DNA from: Jiella marina
GTDB lineage: Bacteria > Pseudomonadota > Alphaproteobacteria > Rhizobiales > Rhizobiaceae
Direction of reading: 5' to 3'
Length of the DNA: 64,000 nt
Assembly (NCBI RefSeq): GCF_024359545.1
Contig: NZ_JAKQZG010000006.1
Span: 62,001-126,000 of the forward strand
Each line of letters starts with the position of its first letter. Position 1 is the first letter of the stretch. Under the pieces are notes generated by a model that ran no database searches, was not told where the DNA came from, and worked only from the letters and a program-made list of their open reading frames with translations. A program made the position numbers and the translations under genes. Positions 10,017-18,231 of the stretch are shown in pieces.

Positions 10017-10511
10017 TCAGCGCGGATTGGGTTCGCGATCAACGAAACGGATGACGTAGCTCGCCCAGTCGGCCGGTTCCGCGACCTTTTCGTACAGCCG
10101 GCGTGCCGTCCCGGGATTTCGCGGCGCATGCAGGACGAGCTTCGACCAGCCACGGCCCTCGGCTTCCTCGGCGAGAACGTCGATCATCGCCTTTGCGATG
10201 CCTTTGCGGCGATGGCGGTGGTCCACGTAGATGTGGTCGGCGAGCCCCGACCGCATGCCCGTCCACACATCGGGAATGTCGTAGAACAGGACGAAGCCAA
10301 CGAGTTCGCCATTCAGCCGGGCACCGAGCGATTCGGCGGTACGGTCCTGCAGAAGCTGTTCGGCATAATAGGTATCGGGCGCGGTCGGCGCGCCGCGAAA
10401 CAGGGACTGGTTATAGGCGGCGATCAGCGGCGCCAGATCGCGCGCATCGCCGAGCCTGAGCCGTCTGATGTCGATATCAGGAGCCGGGGTATCCGGCGCG
10501 AGCGGTTGCAT
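10017..10511 (-). CDS. GNAT family N-acetyltransferase
   Basis: 164 residues with the single-domain GNAT fold. IRRLRLGDARDLAPLI is the N-terminal strand-helix. The acetyl-CoA-binding region is DHIYVDHRHRRKGIAKAMID (Q/RxxGxG/A-like RRKGIA). LHAPRNPGTARRLYEKVA is the C-terminal helix region. Members of this group acetylate small molecules or protein N-termini; the substrate cannot be told from sequence. It is monocistronic on the minus strand, 237 bp upstream of sdhC and 120 bp downstream of the RND pump gene. Confidence 0.88.
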   Translation of the reverse strand: MQPLAPDTPAPDIDIRRLRLGDARDLAPLIAAYNQSLFRGAPTAPDTYYAEQLLQDRTAESLGARLNGELVGFVLFYDIPDVWTGMRSGLADHIYVDHRHRRKGIAKAMIDVLAEEAEGRGWSKLVLHAPRNPGTARRLYEKVAEPADWASYVIRFVDREPNPR

Positions 10512-10572
10512 GGATGAGGCCTGTTCCGGGTCATTCGGGGCGCTGAGACAGACCCGGCATGATCACCGGAAC

Positions 10573-10598
10573 GGCGGGACGGTCAAGCCGTCGCCGCC
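10573..10598 (-). terminator. Possible terminator hairpin after the RND pump gene
   Basis: GGCGG-GACGG-tcaag-CCGTC-g-CCGCC forms a stem with one bulged base, 33 bp beyond the pump stop. There is no T tract, so it may be Rho-dependent or only an mRNA 3' end structure. Confidence 0.4.
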
Positions 10599-10631
10599 AT
10601 CCTTGCGGTCACATCCATGCGCGCCGCCAGC

Positions 10632-13600
10632 TCACTCCGCCGCATGCGGGAAGCGCTGAGGCTCCGGCGGCTGCTCGTCGGCGCCGTCACGGCCCGTCTC
10701 TCGGCTTTCGTCGGTGATCCGGTAGATCGCCGGCGGCCCGTAGACAAAGCGTCCTGCCGTATCGCCGGCCATTGGCGTCGGATCGATCAGTTCCGACCAG
10801 TTCCCGGCATAGGCTGCACCCGCGCCGGCGGGCACCAGCGCGGTTCCGGTGCCCTCGCTCGGCTTGTTCGGCCGCAGGATCCAGCGGAACACCGTGCCGG
10901 TGATTCGGCTGAGATCGTCCATGATCGTGTAGATCGAGGGGATCAGCACGAGGGACAGGACGGTCGAGACCAGAAGGCCGCCGATCACCGCGATCGCCAT
11001 CGGGGCGCGAAACTCACCGCCCTCGCCGGTCGCCATTGCAGCGGGCACCATGCCGGCCGCCATGGCAAGCGTGGTCATGATGATCGGCCGGGCACGCTTG
11101 GAGCCCGCATCGATGATCGACTCCATCTGGCTCTTGCCGTGCTTCTCGTTCTCCACGGCGAAGTCGACCAGCATGATCGTGTTCTTGGTCACGATGCCCA
11201 TGAGCATCAAAATGCCGATGACGACCGGCATGGAGATCGCCGTATTGGTGATCAGGAGCGCGGCCACGACACCGCCCACCGAAAGCGGCAGGGCGGCAAG
11301 GATCGTGATCGGCAGGAAGACGCTGCCGAACAAGAGGATCAGCACGATCAGCACCATGGTGATGCCGGCGACCATCGCCGAGGCGAAGCCGGCGAACACC
11401 TCGCCCTGAACCTCCGCATCGCCCACCGCCTGAAGGCGCACGCCTTCCGGCATGTTCGTGACGGCGGGAAGCTCCGCGATCCGCTCCGACCCCTGGCCGA
11501 TCTCGTAGCCGGGGGCCATGTCGGTCCCGACCTTGACCAGCCGCTCGCGATCGTAGCGGTCGATGGTCGACGGACCCCGTCCGAAGCCGATATCCGCCAC
11601 GGTTTCAAGAGGCACCGCCGCGCCCGAGGCCGTATTGACCTTCAGATTGCGGATCGTCGCCAGATCCTCGCGCGCGGTCTCCTCCAACTGGACGCGGATC
11701 GGGATCTGCCGCGTGCCGATGTTGAACTTGGCAAGATTCGCACCGACGTCGCCGATCGTCGCAACCCGCACGGTCTGCGAGATCTGGTCTGCGGTCACGC
11801 CGAGATCGGCCGCCACGTCGAAACGCGGCGTGATCCGGATTTCCGGCCGGGCGAAGGAGGCCATGGCCGAAGGGTTGGAGAAGATCGGATCCTGACGCAT
11901 CTGGGATTCCAGATCGGCCGCGACTTCCGACACCTTGTCTCCGTCCGAACCGAGGATGCCGACCGACAGCTCGCGCTCGCCGCGTTCATTGACGTAGAAG
12001 GCCCTGAGATCGGGAATCGCCGCCAGCTTTTCGGCGATGACCGGTTCAAGAATGGCCTGGCTGCGCTCGCGCTCATGCTTGCGCAGAAGGTTGATGGTCA
12101 TAGCGGCGCGGCGCACTTCCAGCGTTCCCGTCGGGCTCGACCCGCCGATGATGAGCACGCTCTTCACCTCGGGAATCTCCCGGACGGCCTCGGTCGCCCG
12201 GTCGGTGATGCGACGCGTCTGCTCGAGGGTCGAACCCGGCGGCAGTTCCAGCGACACGACGACGCGTGAAGCGTCCTCTTTGGGAATGAAGCCCGTCGGC
12301 AGGAACTGGATCGAATAGATCGACGCGGCAAACAGCGCGATGCCGACGCCAAGCGTCACCCAGCGCATGCCGAAGGGAAAGCGGATGAGCCGCCGTTTGC
12401 CGTCCGCATGCTTGCGCCAGAAGGGCGTCGGGATCCAGAAGACGTGGAGCGTCCCGCGCAGGAACGCCGTATAGGCGCGGTTCACCGGGCCGACATGACC
12501 CTCCTTCGGGTGCGGCATTCCCATATAGGCGAGGAAGGCAGCCAGCCCGAAGAGACCCGCGGCGAGAAGCGCGGCATAGCGCTGCGCCTCGTCGAGCGTC
12601 ATCGACGGCAAGTCGGCAGCCACGGGCGCCAGTGCCTGGCTCACGGCCGACTCCCGCCCCATGCCGGGAAGCATCGCCAGCGTGTAGAGCGCCGCCGCGC
12701 CGATCGCCCAGAGCGGGATGAACCACAGAAGCTTGCGGAGCATCAGGCGGAAGAAGCCCGGACCTTCATGGCGATGCGGCTTGAAGAAATAGGCCGCAAG
12801 CATCGGCGTGATGAGACGGGCGACGAGCAGCGAGAAGAACACCGCGATCGCGACCGTCAGGCCGAACTGCTTGAAGTACTGCCCGGCGATACCGCCCATG
12901 AACGAGACCGGCGCGAAGACGGCAATGATGGTCGCGGTGATGGCGATGACCGCGAGGCCGATCTCGTCGGCGGCTTCCATCGAAGCCTGATAGGGCGGCT
13001 TGCCCATCGCCATGTGCCGTTCGATGTTCTCGATCTCGACGATCGCGTCATCGACCAGAATGCCGGTGACCAGCGTGATGGCGAGCAGGCTGACGAGGTT
13101 GAGCGAGAAGCCGATCAACTCCATCAGGCCGAAGGTCGGGATCGCGGCCAATGGCAGCGTGATGGCAGCCACCATCGTGGCACGCCAGTCGCGCAGGAAG
13201 AACAGCACCACGATAACCGCCAGGAACGCGCCTTCCATCAGCGTTTCCATGGCGGATTCGTAGTTGCCATAGGTGTAGGTGACGGAATCGTCGATCTTGG
13301 CGAAGGAGACGTCGGGATAGTCCCGATCGAGTTCTGCGATCTTCTCGGCCGTGACGTCGGCGACGGTCGTGTCGCTCGCCCCCTTGGACCGGTAGATCGA
13401 GAACGCCACCACCGGTTCGCCGTCGAGCCTTGCGAAGGAACGCGGCTCCTCCCAGGAATCCACGACCTCGCCCAGATCAGACAATTGCACCTCGCGGCCG
13501 CCGGGCAGCGCGATGCGCGTCGAGGCGAGCCCCTGCACGGTATCAGCGGAAGCGAGTGTGCGGATCGCCTGTTCCTGGCCGCCGAACTCACCCCGGCCGC

Positions 13601-14252
13601 CGGACAGGTCGACATTGGTCGAGCGCAGCTGCGCGTTGATGGTCGATGCCGTCACGCCGAGCGCCGCGAGCCGGTCCGGATCGATCCGGACCTGGATCTC
13701 GCGTTCGACGCCGCCCATGCGCTCGACCCGGCCGACGCCCTTCAGGCCCTGGAGCGCGCGGATCACCGTGTCGTCCACGAACCAGGAGAGCTGTTCCGGC
13801 GTCATGCCGGGCGAGGAGGCCGCATAGGTGACGATCGACTGGTTCTCGACCTCGATGCGCTGGATGATCGGCTCGTCGATCGAGCGCGGCAGGTCACCGC
13901 GGATCTTGGCGATCTCGTCCTTGACGTCGTTGAGCGCCCGGTCGGTGTCGACCTCCAGGCGGAATTCGGCCGCCGAGGTGGATTTGCCGTCGGTGATCGT
14001 CGAGGTGACATGCTTGATGCCGGAGATGCCGGCCATGGCATCCTCGACGCGCTTCGTCACCTGCGTCTCGAGTTCCGACGGCGCCGCACCCGACTGCGTG
14101 ACGGTGACGGCGATGACCGGCACGTCGATATTGGGAAACCGCGTGATCGGCAGGTTGAAGAAGCTGTAGACGCCCATCCCGATCAGGACGACGAACAGCA
14201 GGATCGGCGGAACCGGATTGCGGATCGCCCAGGCGGAGAAATTCCAGTTCAT
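10632..14252 (-). CDS. RND (HAE1-type) efflux pump inner-membrane transporter
   Basis: 1206 residues against about 1030-1050 for AcrB-type pumps. It exports hydrophobic compounds using the proton gradient, working with a membrane-fusion protein and an outer-membrane channel. GILVDDAIVEIENIERHM in TM4 holds the Asp pair of the proton relay. FRLEVDTDRALNDV, VVVSLELPPGSTLEQTR and later GIVTKNTIMLVDFAVE (TM10 region) fit the family. Two oddities: about 130 residues separate TM6 and TM7 (near nt 12380-12770), with two extra hydrophobic stretches, and a polar C-terminal tail of about 80 residues follows the last helix. The gene overlaps the membrane-fusion gene by ATGA. No outer-membrane factor gene is in the window. 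Confidence 0.95.
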   Translation of the reverse strand: MNWNFSAWAIRNPVPPILLFVVLIGMGVYSFFNLPITRFPNIDVPVIAVTVTQSGAAPSELETQVTKRVEDAMAGISGIKHVTSTITDGKSTSAAEFRLEVDTDRALNDVKDEIAKIRGDLPRSIDEPIIQRIEVENQSIVTYAASSPGMTPEQLSWFVDDTVIRALQGLKGVGRVERMGGVEREIQVRIDPDRLAALGVTASTINAQLRSTNVDLSGGRGEFGGQEQAIRTLASADTVQGLASTRIALPGGREVQLSDLGEVVDSWEEPRSFARLDGEPVVAFSIYRSKGASDTTVADVTAEKIAELDRDYPDVSFAKIDDSVTYTYGNYESAMETLMEGAFLAVIVVLFFLRDWRATMVAAITLPLAAIPTFGLMELIGFSLNLVSLLAITLVTGILVDDAIVEIENIERHMAMGKPPYQASMEAADEIGLAVIAITATIIAVFAPVSFMGGIAGQYFKQFGLTVAIAVFFSLLVARLITPMLAAYFFKPHRHEGPGFFRLMLRKLLWFIPLWAIGAAALYTLAMLPGMGRESAVSQALAPVAADLPSMTLDEAQRYAALLAAGLFGLAAFLAYMGMPHPKEGHVGPVNRAYTAFLRGTLHVFWIPTPFWRKHADGKRRLIRFPFGMRWVTLGVGIALFAASIYSIQFLPTGFIPKEDASRVVVSLELPPGSTLEQTRRITDRATEAVREIPEVKSVLIIGGSSPTGTLEVRRAAMTINLLRKHERERSQAILEPVIAEKLAAIPDLRAFYVNERGERELSVGILGSDGDKVSEVAADLESQMRQDPIFSNPSAMASFARPEIRITPRFDVAADLGVTADQISQTVRVATIGDVGANLAKFNIGTRQIPIRVQLEETAREDLATIRNLKVNTASGAAVPLETVADIGFGRGPSTIDRYDRERLVKVGTDMAPGYEIGQGSERIAELPAVTNMPEGVRLQAVGDAEVQGEVFAGFASAMVAGITMVLIVLILLFGSVFLPITILAALPLSVGGVVAALLITNTAISMPVVIGILMLMGIVTKNTIMLVDFAVENEKHGKSQMESIIDAGSKRARPIIMTTLAMAAGMVPAAMATGEGGEFRAPMAIAVIGGLLVSTVLSLVLIPSIYTIMDDLSRITGTVFRWILRPNKPSEGTGTALVPAGAGAAYAGNWSELIDPTPMAGDTAGRFVYGPPAIYRITDESRETGRDGADEQPPEPQRFPHAAE

Positions 14253-15475
14253 CCCTGCCTCTCGTCTTCCGACATCTCAACGGGGGTCACGGCGTCGCCA
14301 TCGCGAACGAAGGCACCGGCCACGGCGACCACGTCCTCGCCGGCCGCCACGCCATCGCGGATTTCGACCGAAGCGGCCGTGGTGAGACCAAGGCTCACCT
14401 GCCGGCGCTCGACCTTGCCCTCCTTGACCACCTGCACCACCGCATCGTCGCCCTCGAAGACGACGGCCGTGCGCGGCACGATCACACCCTCGCTCTCGGC
14501 GACGTCGATGATGCCGCGCGCAAAGGCGCCGACGCGCAGCCCTTCAGCCTCTTTCGGCAGCGCCACCCGCACCGTGCCGAGCCGCGTGGCCTGATCGACC
14601 ATGGGGGAGATCAGCCGCACGGTTCCCTCGACGGGCTTTGACCGACCGGCAACGTCGACCGCGACCATCTGGCCCTTCCGGAGCCGTCCGAGCATGGTTT
14701 CGCTCACCTCGGCCTCGAGTTCGATCAGACCGTCCCGGGCGATCTCGAACAGGCTGCCGGAACCCGCCGACACGATGGCGCCCAGCCGGGCATTGCGCGA
14801 CAGGACAAGGCCGCCTTGCGGCGCCTTGATCTCGGTCTTGGTCTTGCGGAGCAGCCATTGATCCCGTTCGGCCATGCGCGCCGACTTGTCGGCCTGCGCG
14901 ACGGCGAGCCCCTGGCGCGCGGAATTCAGCCGGGCCCGGGCGCTGGACGCAGCCGCAACCCGCTGGTCGAGCACGTCCTGGCCGATGATCCCCTTCTGGG
15001 CCAGCGGACGGGAGCGCTCCAACGCCGCCTCGGCCTGGGTCGCATTCGCTTCGGCATCGGCGATCTGGCTTTCGGCCTGTGCGATCGCGGCGTCGGCGCG
15101 CGCGATCTGGGCCGCGTTCAGTTCGAGGTTCGAATCGACCATGTCGCCATCGAGGCGGGCGAGAACTTCGCCGGCTTCCACCGTGTCGCCCTCATCGGCC
15201 AAGAGCTCGATGATCCGCAAACCCTCGACATCGGCGCCGATGGAAATCGTCTCGCGCGGCGTCAGATTGCCGGTCACGTTCACCTTCTCGACGATCTGAC
15301 CCTGTCGGGCAGGCACGACGGAAATGCTCGGCGGCCGCGGCGAGGTGGACGTGGCCGCGACGGCCTCTCCCTCTTCCTGCGCCACCGCAAGAGCAGGCAG
15401 GCACAGGGCAGCGCTCGCAGCCACGGCGAGGCCAAGAAGAAAATTCGAAAAGGGTCTGCGATACGAATAGGGCAT
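14249..15475 (-). CDS. RND efflux membrane-fusion (periplasmic adaptor) protein
   Basis: About 408 residues from ATG 15475, chosen because it leaves a clean signal peptide (MPYSYRRPFSNFLLGLAVAA, cleaved near ALAVAQ-E). An ATG at 15523 overlapping the tetR stop is the alternative. Domains in order: barrel-sandwich lipoyl half (VNVTGNLTPRETISIGADVE, ADEGDTVEAGEVLARLD), a long alpha-hairpin with Ala-rich heptads at about 100-190, the second lipoyl half (IKAPQGGLVLSRNARLGAIV), then the beta-barrel. It bridges the RND pump to an outer-membrane channel. The gene lies between tetR and the pump and should be cotranscribed with both. Confidence 0.94.
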   Translation of the reverse strand: MPYSYRRPFSNFLLGLAVAASAALCLPALAVAQEEGEAVAATSTSPRPPSISVVPARQGQIVEKVNVTGNLTPRETISIGADVEGLRIIELLADEGDTVEAGEVLARLDGDMVDSNLELNAAQIARADAAIAQAESQIADAEANATQAEAALERSRPLAQKGIIGQDVLDQRVAAASSARARLNSARQGLAVAQADKSARMAERDQWLLRKTKTEIKAPQGGLVLSRNARLGAIVSAGSGSLFEIARDGLIELEAEVSETMLGRLRKGQMVAVDVAGRSKPVEGTVRLISPMVDQATRLGTVRVALPKEAEGLRVGAFARGIIDVAESEGVIVPRTAVVFEGDDAVVQVVKEGKVERRQVSLGLTTAASVEIRDGVAAGEDVVAVAGAFVRDGDAVTPVEMSEDERQG

Positions 15476-15515
15476 CGTCGTCGTCTTTCGGACCTTGAGG
15501 TCGCGTCCGCGCCGT

Positions 15516-16145
15516 TCAGGCATCGGCGCCGGGAGAAAGCAGGCTCTCCGCCACCTTGCGAAGATAAGGTTCAAGGGAATCGACATCGGTTTCGGGCTCG
15601 AGCTGGAGCCGCAGGACCAGCCCGTCGCCCATGGCGAAGAGCATGGTCATGACCGCGTCGATATCGATGTCGCGGGCGATCTCGCCGCGCTCTTGAGCAT
15701 TCAGAAGGGCCGCCCGAAACGCCGCTTGGACAACACGCTCGATTTCGTCGAAGCGTCGACCGACGGCCGTGTTGCGAATGCTTTCCGACCAGATCTCCGC
15801 CATGAGTCCACCCGTGGCGGGATCGCGGGTGTGGCGGAGATAATCCATCCCGACAGCGACGAAACGGTCGATGATGTGGCCCTCCTCGAACACGGCCTGC
15901 ATGCAGGAGGCCGCGTGATATCGCTCCTCCTCGGCGATCGCCTCGATGATCGATTCCTTGGAGGGGAAGTAGCGATAGAGCGCGCCGGGGCTCATCTGTG
16001 CCTCGCCGCAGATCTGATGCATCGAGGCGCTGTGGAAGCCCCACCGCGCAAAACAGGTTCGCGCAGCGCTCAAGACATGCTGCCGTCGCAGTTCCTGCGC
16101 GGAGAGCGGGGCGTGAGGGTCGGTCAGGGCGGCAGTGCCGGGCAT
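15516..16145 (-). CDS. TetR family transcriptional regulator of the RND pump
   Basis: About 209 residues from ATG 16145. A longer frame reaches 16220 but would run through the likely operator, so the shorter start is preferred. The N-terminal helix-turn-helix is clear (RQHVLSAARTCFARWGF, MHQICGEAQMSPGALYRYFP, SKESIIEAIAEEE). The C-terminal ligand domain is divergent. Upstream position in a tetR-MFP-RND operon and a perfect palindrome about 60 bp before the start suggest an autoregulated repressor of the pump that responds to a pump substrate; the ligand is unknown. Confidence 0.92.
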   Translation of the reverse strand: MPGTAALTDPHAPLSAQELRRQHVLSAARTCFARWGFHSASMHQICGEAQMSPGALYRYFPSKESIIEAIAEEERYHAASCMQAVFEEGHIIDRFVAVGMDYLRHTRDPATGGLMAEIWSESIRNTAVGRRFDEIERVVQAAFRAALLNAQERGEIARDIDIDAVMTMLFAMGDGLVLRLQLEPETDVDSLEPYLRKVAESLLSPGADA

Positions 16146-16202
16146 GCGCGATTCTCGGAAACCTGCGGGATGAGATGGCCCGGCCGGAAACCCGGCGCGA
16201 GA

Positions 16203-16218
16203 GCGAACGATCGTTCGC
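16203..16218. promoter_or_regulatory. Probable TetR operator (perfect 16-bp palindrome)
   Basis: GCGAACGATCGTTCGC is an exact palindrome 58-73 bp upstream of the tetR start. TetR regulators of RND operons usually bind such short, gap-free palindromes in their own promoter. Binding is inferred from position and symmetry only. Confidence 0.7.
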
Positions 16219-16457
16219 ACATTTAGACAGCCAACACCAGAACGTCCAGCGTTCGTTGTGCAACGCAGCGAAAGAATCGGCTCACATTCGCGCGACGAGC
16301 TTAAAGTTACGTTTCGCGAGGTTGGGCCGCTGGCTCGTTATCCCCGCCGCCCCATCCGGCGGAGCAACGTGGCGCCGGCCGTGAATACCCCGGTCGAAAT
16401 GACCGTTCGGGGTCAGGAGTCGGCGCGATAATGCGCCAACAGCCACGCTGGCGCCGG
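16219..16457. other. Intergenic region between tetR operator and the dioxygenase gene
   Basis: About 240 bp. It should carry the promoter of the tetR-MFP-RND operon. No gene is supported and no strong terminator is seen after the dioxygenase stop. Confidence 0.4.
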
Positions 16458-17402
16458 TCACAGCGGCGGCAGGGTCTCCTCGATGCGCGCGCGGATCGGC
16501 TCATAGCGATCGGGTAGCATGAGGCCGCTTCCCAGCGCCTCTGGCGCTTCGTCGACCGCAAAGCCCGGCTCGTCGGTGGCGATTTCGAACAGGACATGCC
16601 CCGGCTCGCGAAAATACACCGAGCGGAAGTACTTTCTGTCCCTCTGCTCCGTAACCTCGAGATTGAACCGTGCGGTGAGTTTTTCGGCCATCTCGGCCTG
16701 AGCGGCGTCGTCCGACGCCCGAAAGGCGATGTGGTGGACGCTACCACGGCCGGGGCGCGGCTTCAGGAAGCCGCCCACGGCGTGAAGATCGACCACCCCG
16801 CCAAGCGCAGCCTCCGGGGCCGAAAAACGCTGACGCATGCCCTCCTCGCCGATTTTCCGGAACCCGAAGATGTCGGTGAGGATCTCTGCCGTCGGCCCGG
16901 CTTCCTCCAGGAGCAGGCTGACGCCGAAGAGGCCGATGATCGCATGGTCTGCCGGCACCTCGCCGCGACTGGCATTTGCTTCGGCATCGCTGCCCGGCCC
17001 GTCACCGGTTTCTCCGGCCACAAGCCCCAGCCGCATGCCGTCGGGATCCTTGAATGGCAGGACGCTCTGGCCGAAACGCTTGTCGATGGCCGAATGCTCG
17101 ACGCCCTTCTCGATGAAGCGATGAGTCCAGTAGCCGAGGGACGCCGCAGGTATCTGGAGCAGGATCTCCTCGGTCTCGCCAACGCCCACCCTCCCCTCAG
17201 CCGCATGCTCCCAGGGGAAGAACGTCACGATCGATCCGGGCCGCCCGGTTTCGTCGCCGAAATAGAGGTGATAGGCGCTCGGATCGTCGAAATTGACCGT
17301 CTTCTTGACGAGGCGCAGCCCGAGCACGCGGGAATAGAAGTCCAGATTGCGGGCCGCCGGACCGGCAATCGCGGTGACATGGTGAAGACCGGCACTCATC
17401 AT
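16458..17402 (-). CDS. VOC-superfamily ring-cleaving dioxygenase
   Basis: 314 residues from ATG 17402, preceded by AGGGGAG six bases upstream. Two glyoxalase/VOC modules: the first begins GLHHVTAIAGPAARNLDFY and the second has RGSVHHIAFRAS and LFEIATDEPGF. His in LHHVT, His in SVHHIAF and Glu in LFEIATDEPGF are the expected metal ligands. This group includes LinE, PcpA and MhqO, which open hydroquinone or catechol rings with Fe(II). Here detoxification of quinone-like compounds is likely, but the substrate is not shown. It precedes the tetR-RND operon on the same strand, so the two may share an inducer. Confidence 0.88.
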   Translation of the reverse strand: MMSAGLHHVTAIAGPAARNLDFYSRVLGLRLVKKTVNFDDPSAYHLYFGDETGRPGSIVTFFPWEHAAEGRVGVGETEEILLQIPAASLGYWTHRFIEKGVEHSAIDKRFGQSVLPFKDPDGMRLGLVAGETGDGPGSDAEANASRGEVPADHAIIGLFGVSLLLEEAGPTAEILTDIFGFRKIGEEGMRQRFSAPEAALGGVVDLHAVGGFLKPRPGRGSVHHIAFRASDDAAQAEMAEKLTARFNLEVTEQRDRKYFRSVYFREPGHVLFEIATDEPGFAVDEAPEALGSGLMLPDRYEPIRARIEETLPPL

Positions 17403-17598
17403 GACTTGCTCCCCTGCTCTCGCGCGACGGCTCGCGGATTTTTGGCCGCCTAAGAATAACGCATGTCGCGTCAATCTCCCAATTCTCTCGTCCCGACCGA
17501 CCTTGCTGCATTGGCGGGGCACCGGCCGCTGGGTGGTGTCAGTGGTCGACGGTGTCCTTTCGACCATTTTAGCTCCGTCAGACGGAAGAGATTGCAGC

Positions 17599-18231
17599 AT
17601 GTTCGAATGGATTTCCGAAAACAGTCAGATCCTCAATACCGCCGCGAATTTCCTGATGCTCGCCATCTGGGCGGTCTATCTGCAGCTTCTGTGGTCGAGC
17701 TTCCGGCGCGAGCGCCGGCCGCGCCTCCTGATCACCCGCGGCATCCGATCCGACATGGATGCCCGCTGCCTGGTCACGAATATGAGCCGAGACACGGTCT
17801 TCATCCGTAGCATCATCGTGCGCCTCGAGACCGCCCAGGGCGAATTGCGCTTTCCCGTCACCGAACTGGAAGACATCCAGTCGTCCGGTGGGGCGAAGGA
17901 TATCAAGCAGCAGACCCGTCAAGGCCCTCTGGAATCGGGGGCGATGCGCGATATCGGCAGCTTTTCGGCCATCATCACCCACGTCCTCGACTACAAGGGC
18001 CCTGACGACCCGCCCGGCCCTCACAACAACTGGGACGGGCTGAAATGCTTCACGATCTACATCATCGGCGTCTACGGCCCGGACGACGTCAGTATCGGCG
18101 CCAAACGGACCTATGATGTGGTGCACGAAGAAGACGGCCGACAACTCAGCCCGCGGACGATCGATGCCGAGCAGATCCGCTCCCGTCGCGAGCGCAAGCA
18201 AATCGAAGGCATGCTGGAGGAAGACCTTTAG
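17599..18231 (+). CDS. Unknown membrane-anchored protein
   Basis: 210 residues from ATG 17599, preceded by GGAAGAG. No named family recognised. One membrane helix lies near the N-terminus ([15 protein letters not shown]), followed by a basic patch ([11 protein letters not shown]) that should place the rest in the cytoplasm. The soluble part has a beta-rich look ([20 protein letters not shown]) and ends in a charged helix ([17 protein letters not shown]). Similar short proteins occur in alphaproteobacteria, as far as I recall without a known role. Its stop codon overlaps the convergent copA stop. Confidence 0.75.
   Translation: MFEWISENSQILNTAANFLMLAIWAVYLQLLWSSFRRERRPRLLITRGIRSDMDARCLVTNMSRDTVFIRSIIVRLETAQGELRFPVTELEDIQSSGGAKDIKQQTRQGPLESGAMRDIGSFSAIITHVLDYKGPDDPPGPHNNWDGLKCFTIYIIGVYGPDDVSIGAKRTYDVVHEEDGRQLSPRTIDAEQIRSRRERKQIEGMLEEDL

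Noticed and set aside
12408..14594. 728-codon plus-strand frame
   Set aside because: Antisense to the RND pump; dominated by Arg, His, Asp and Gly with no hydrophobic core.
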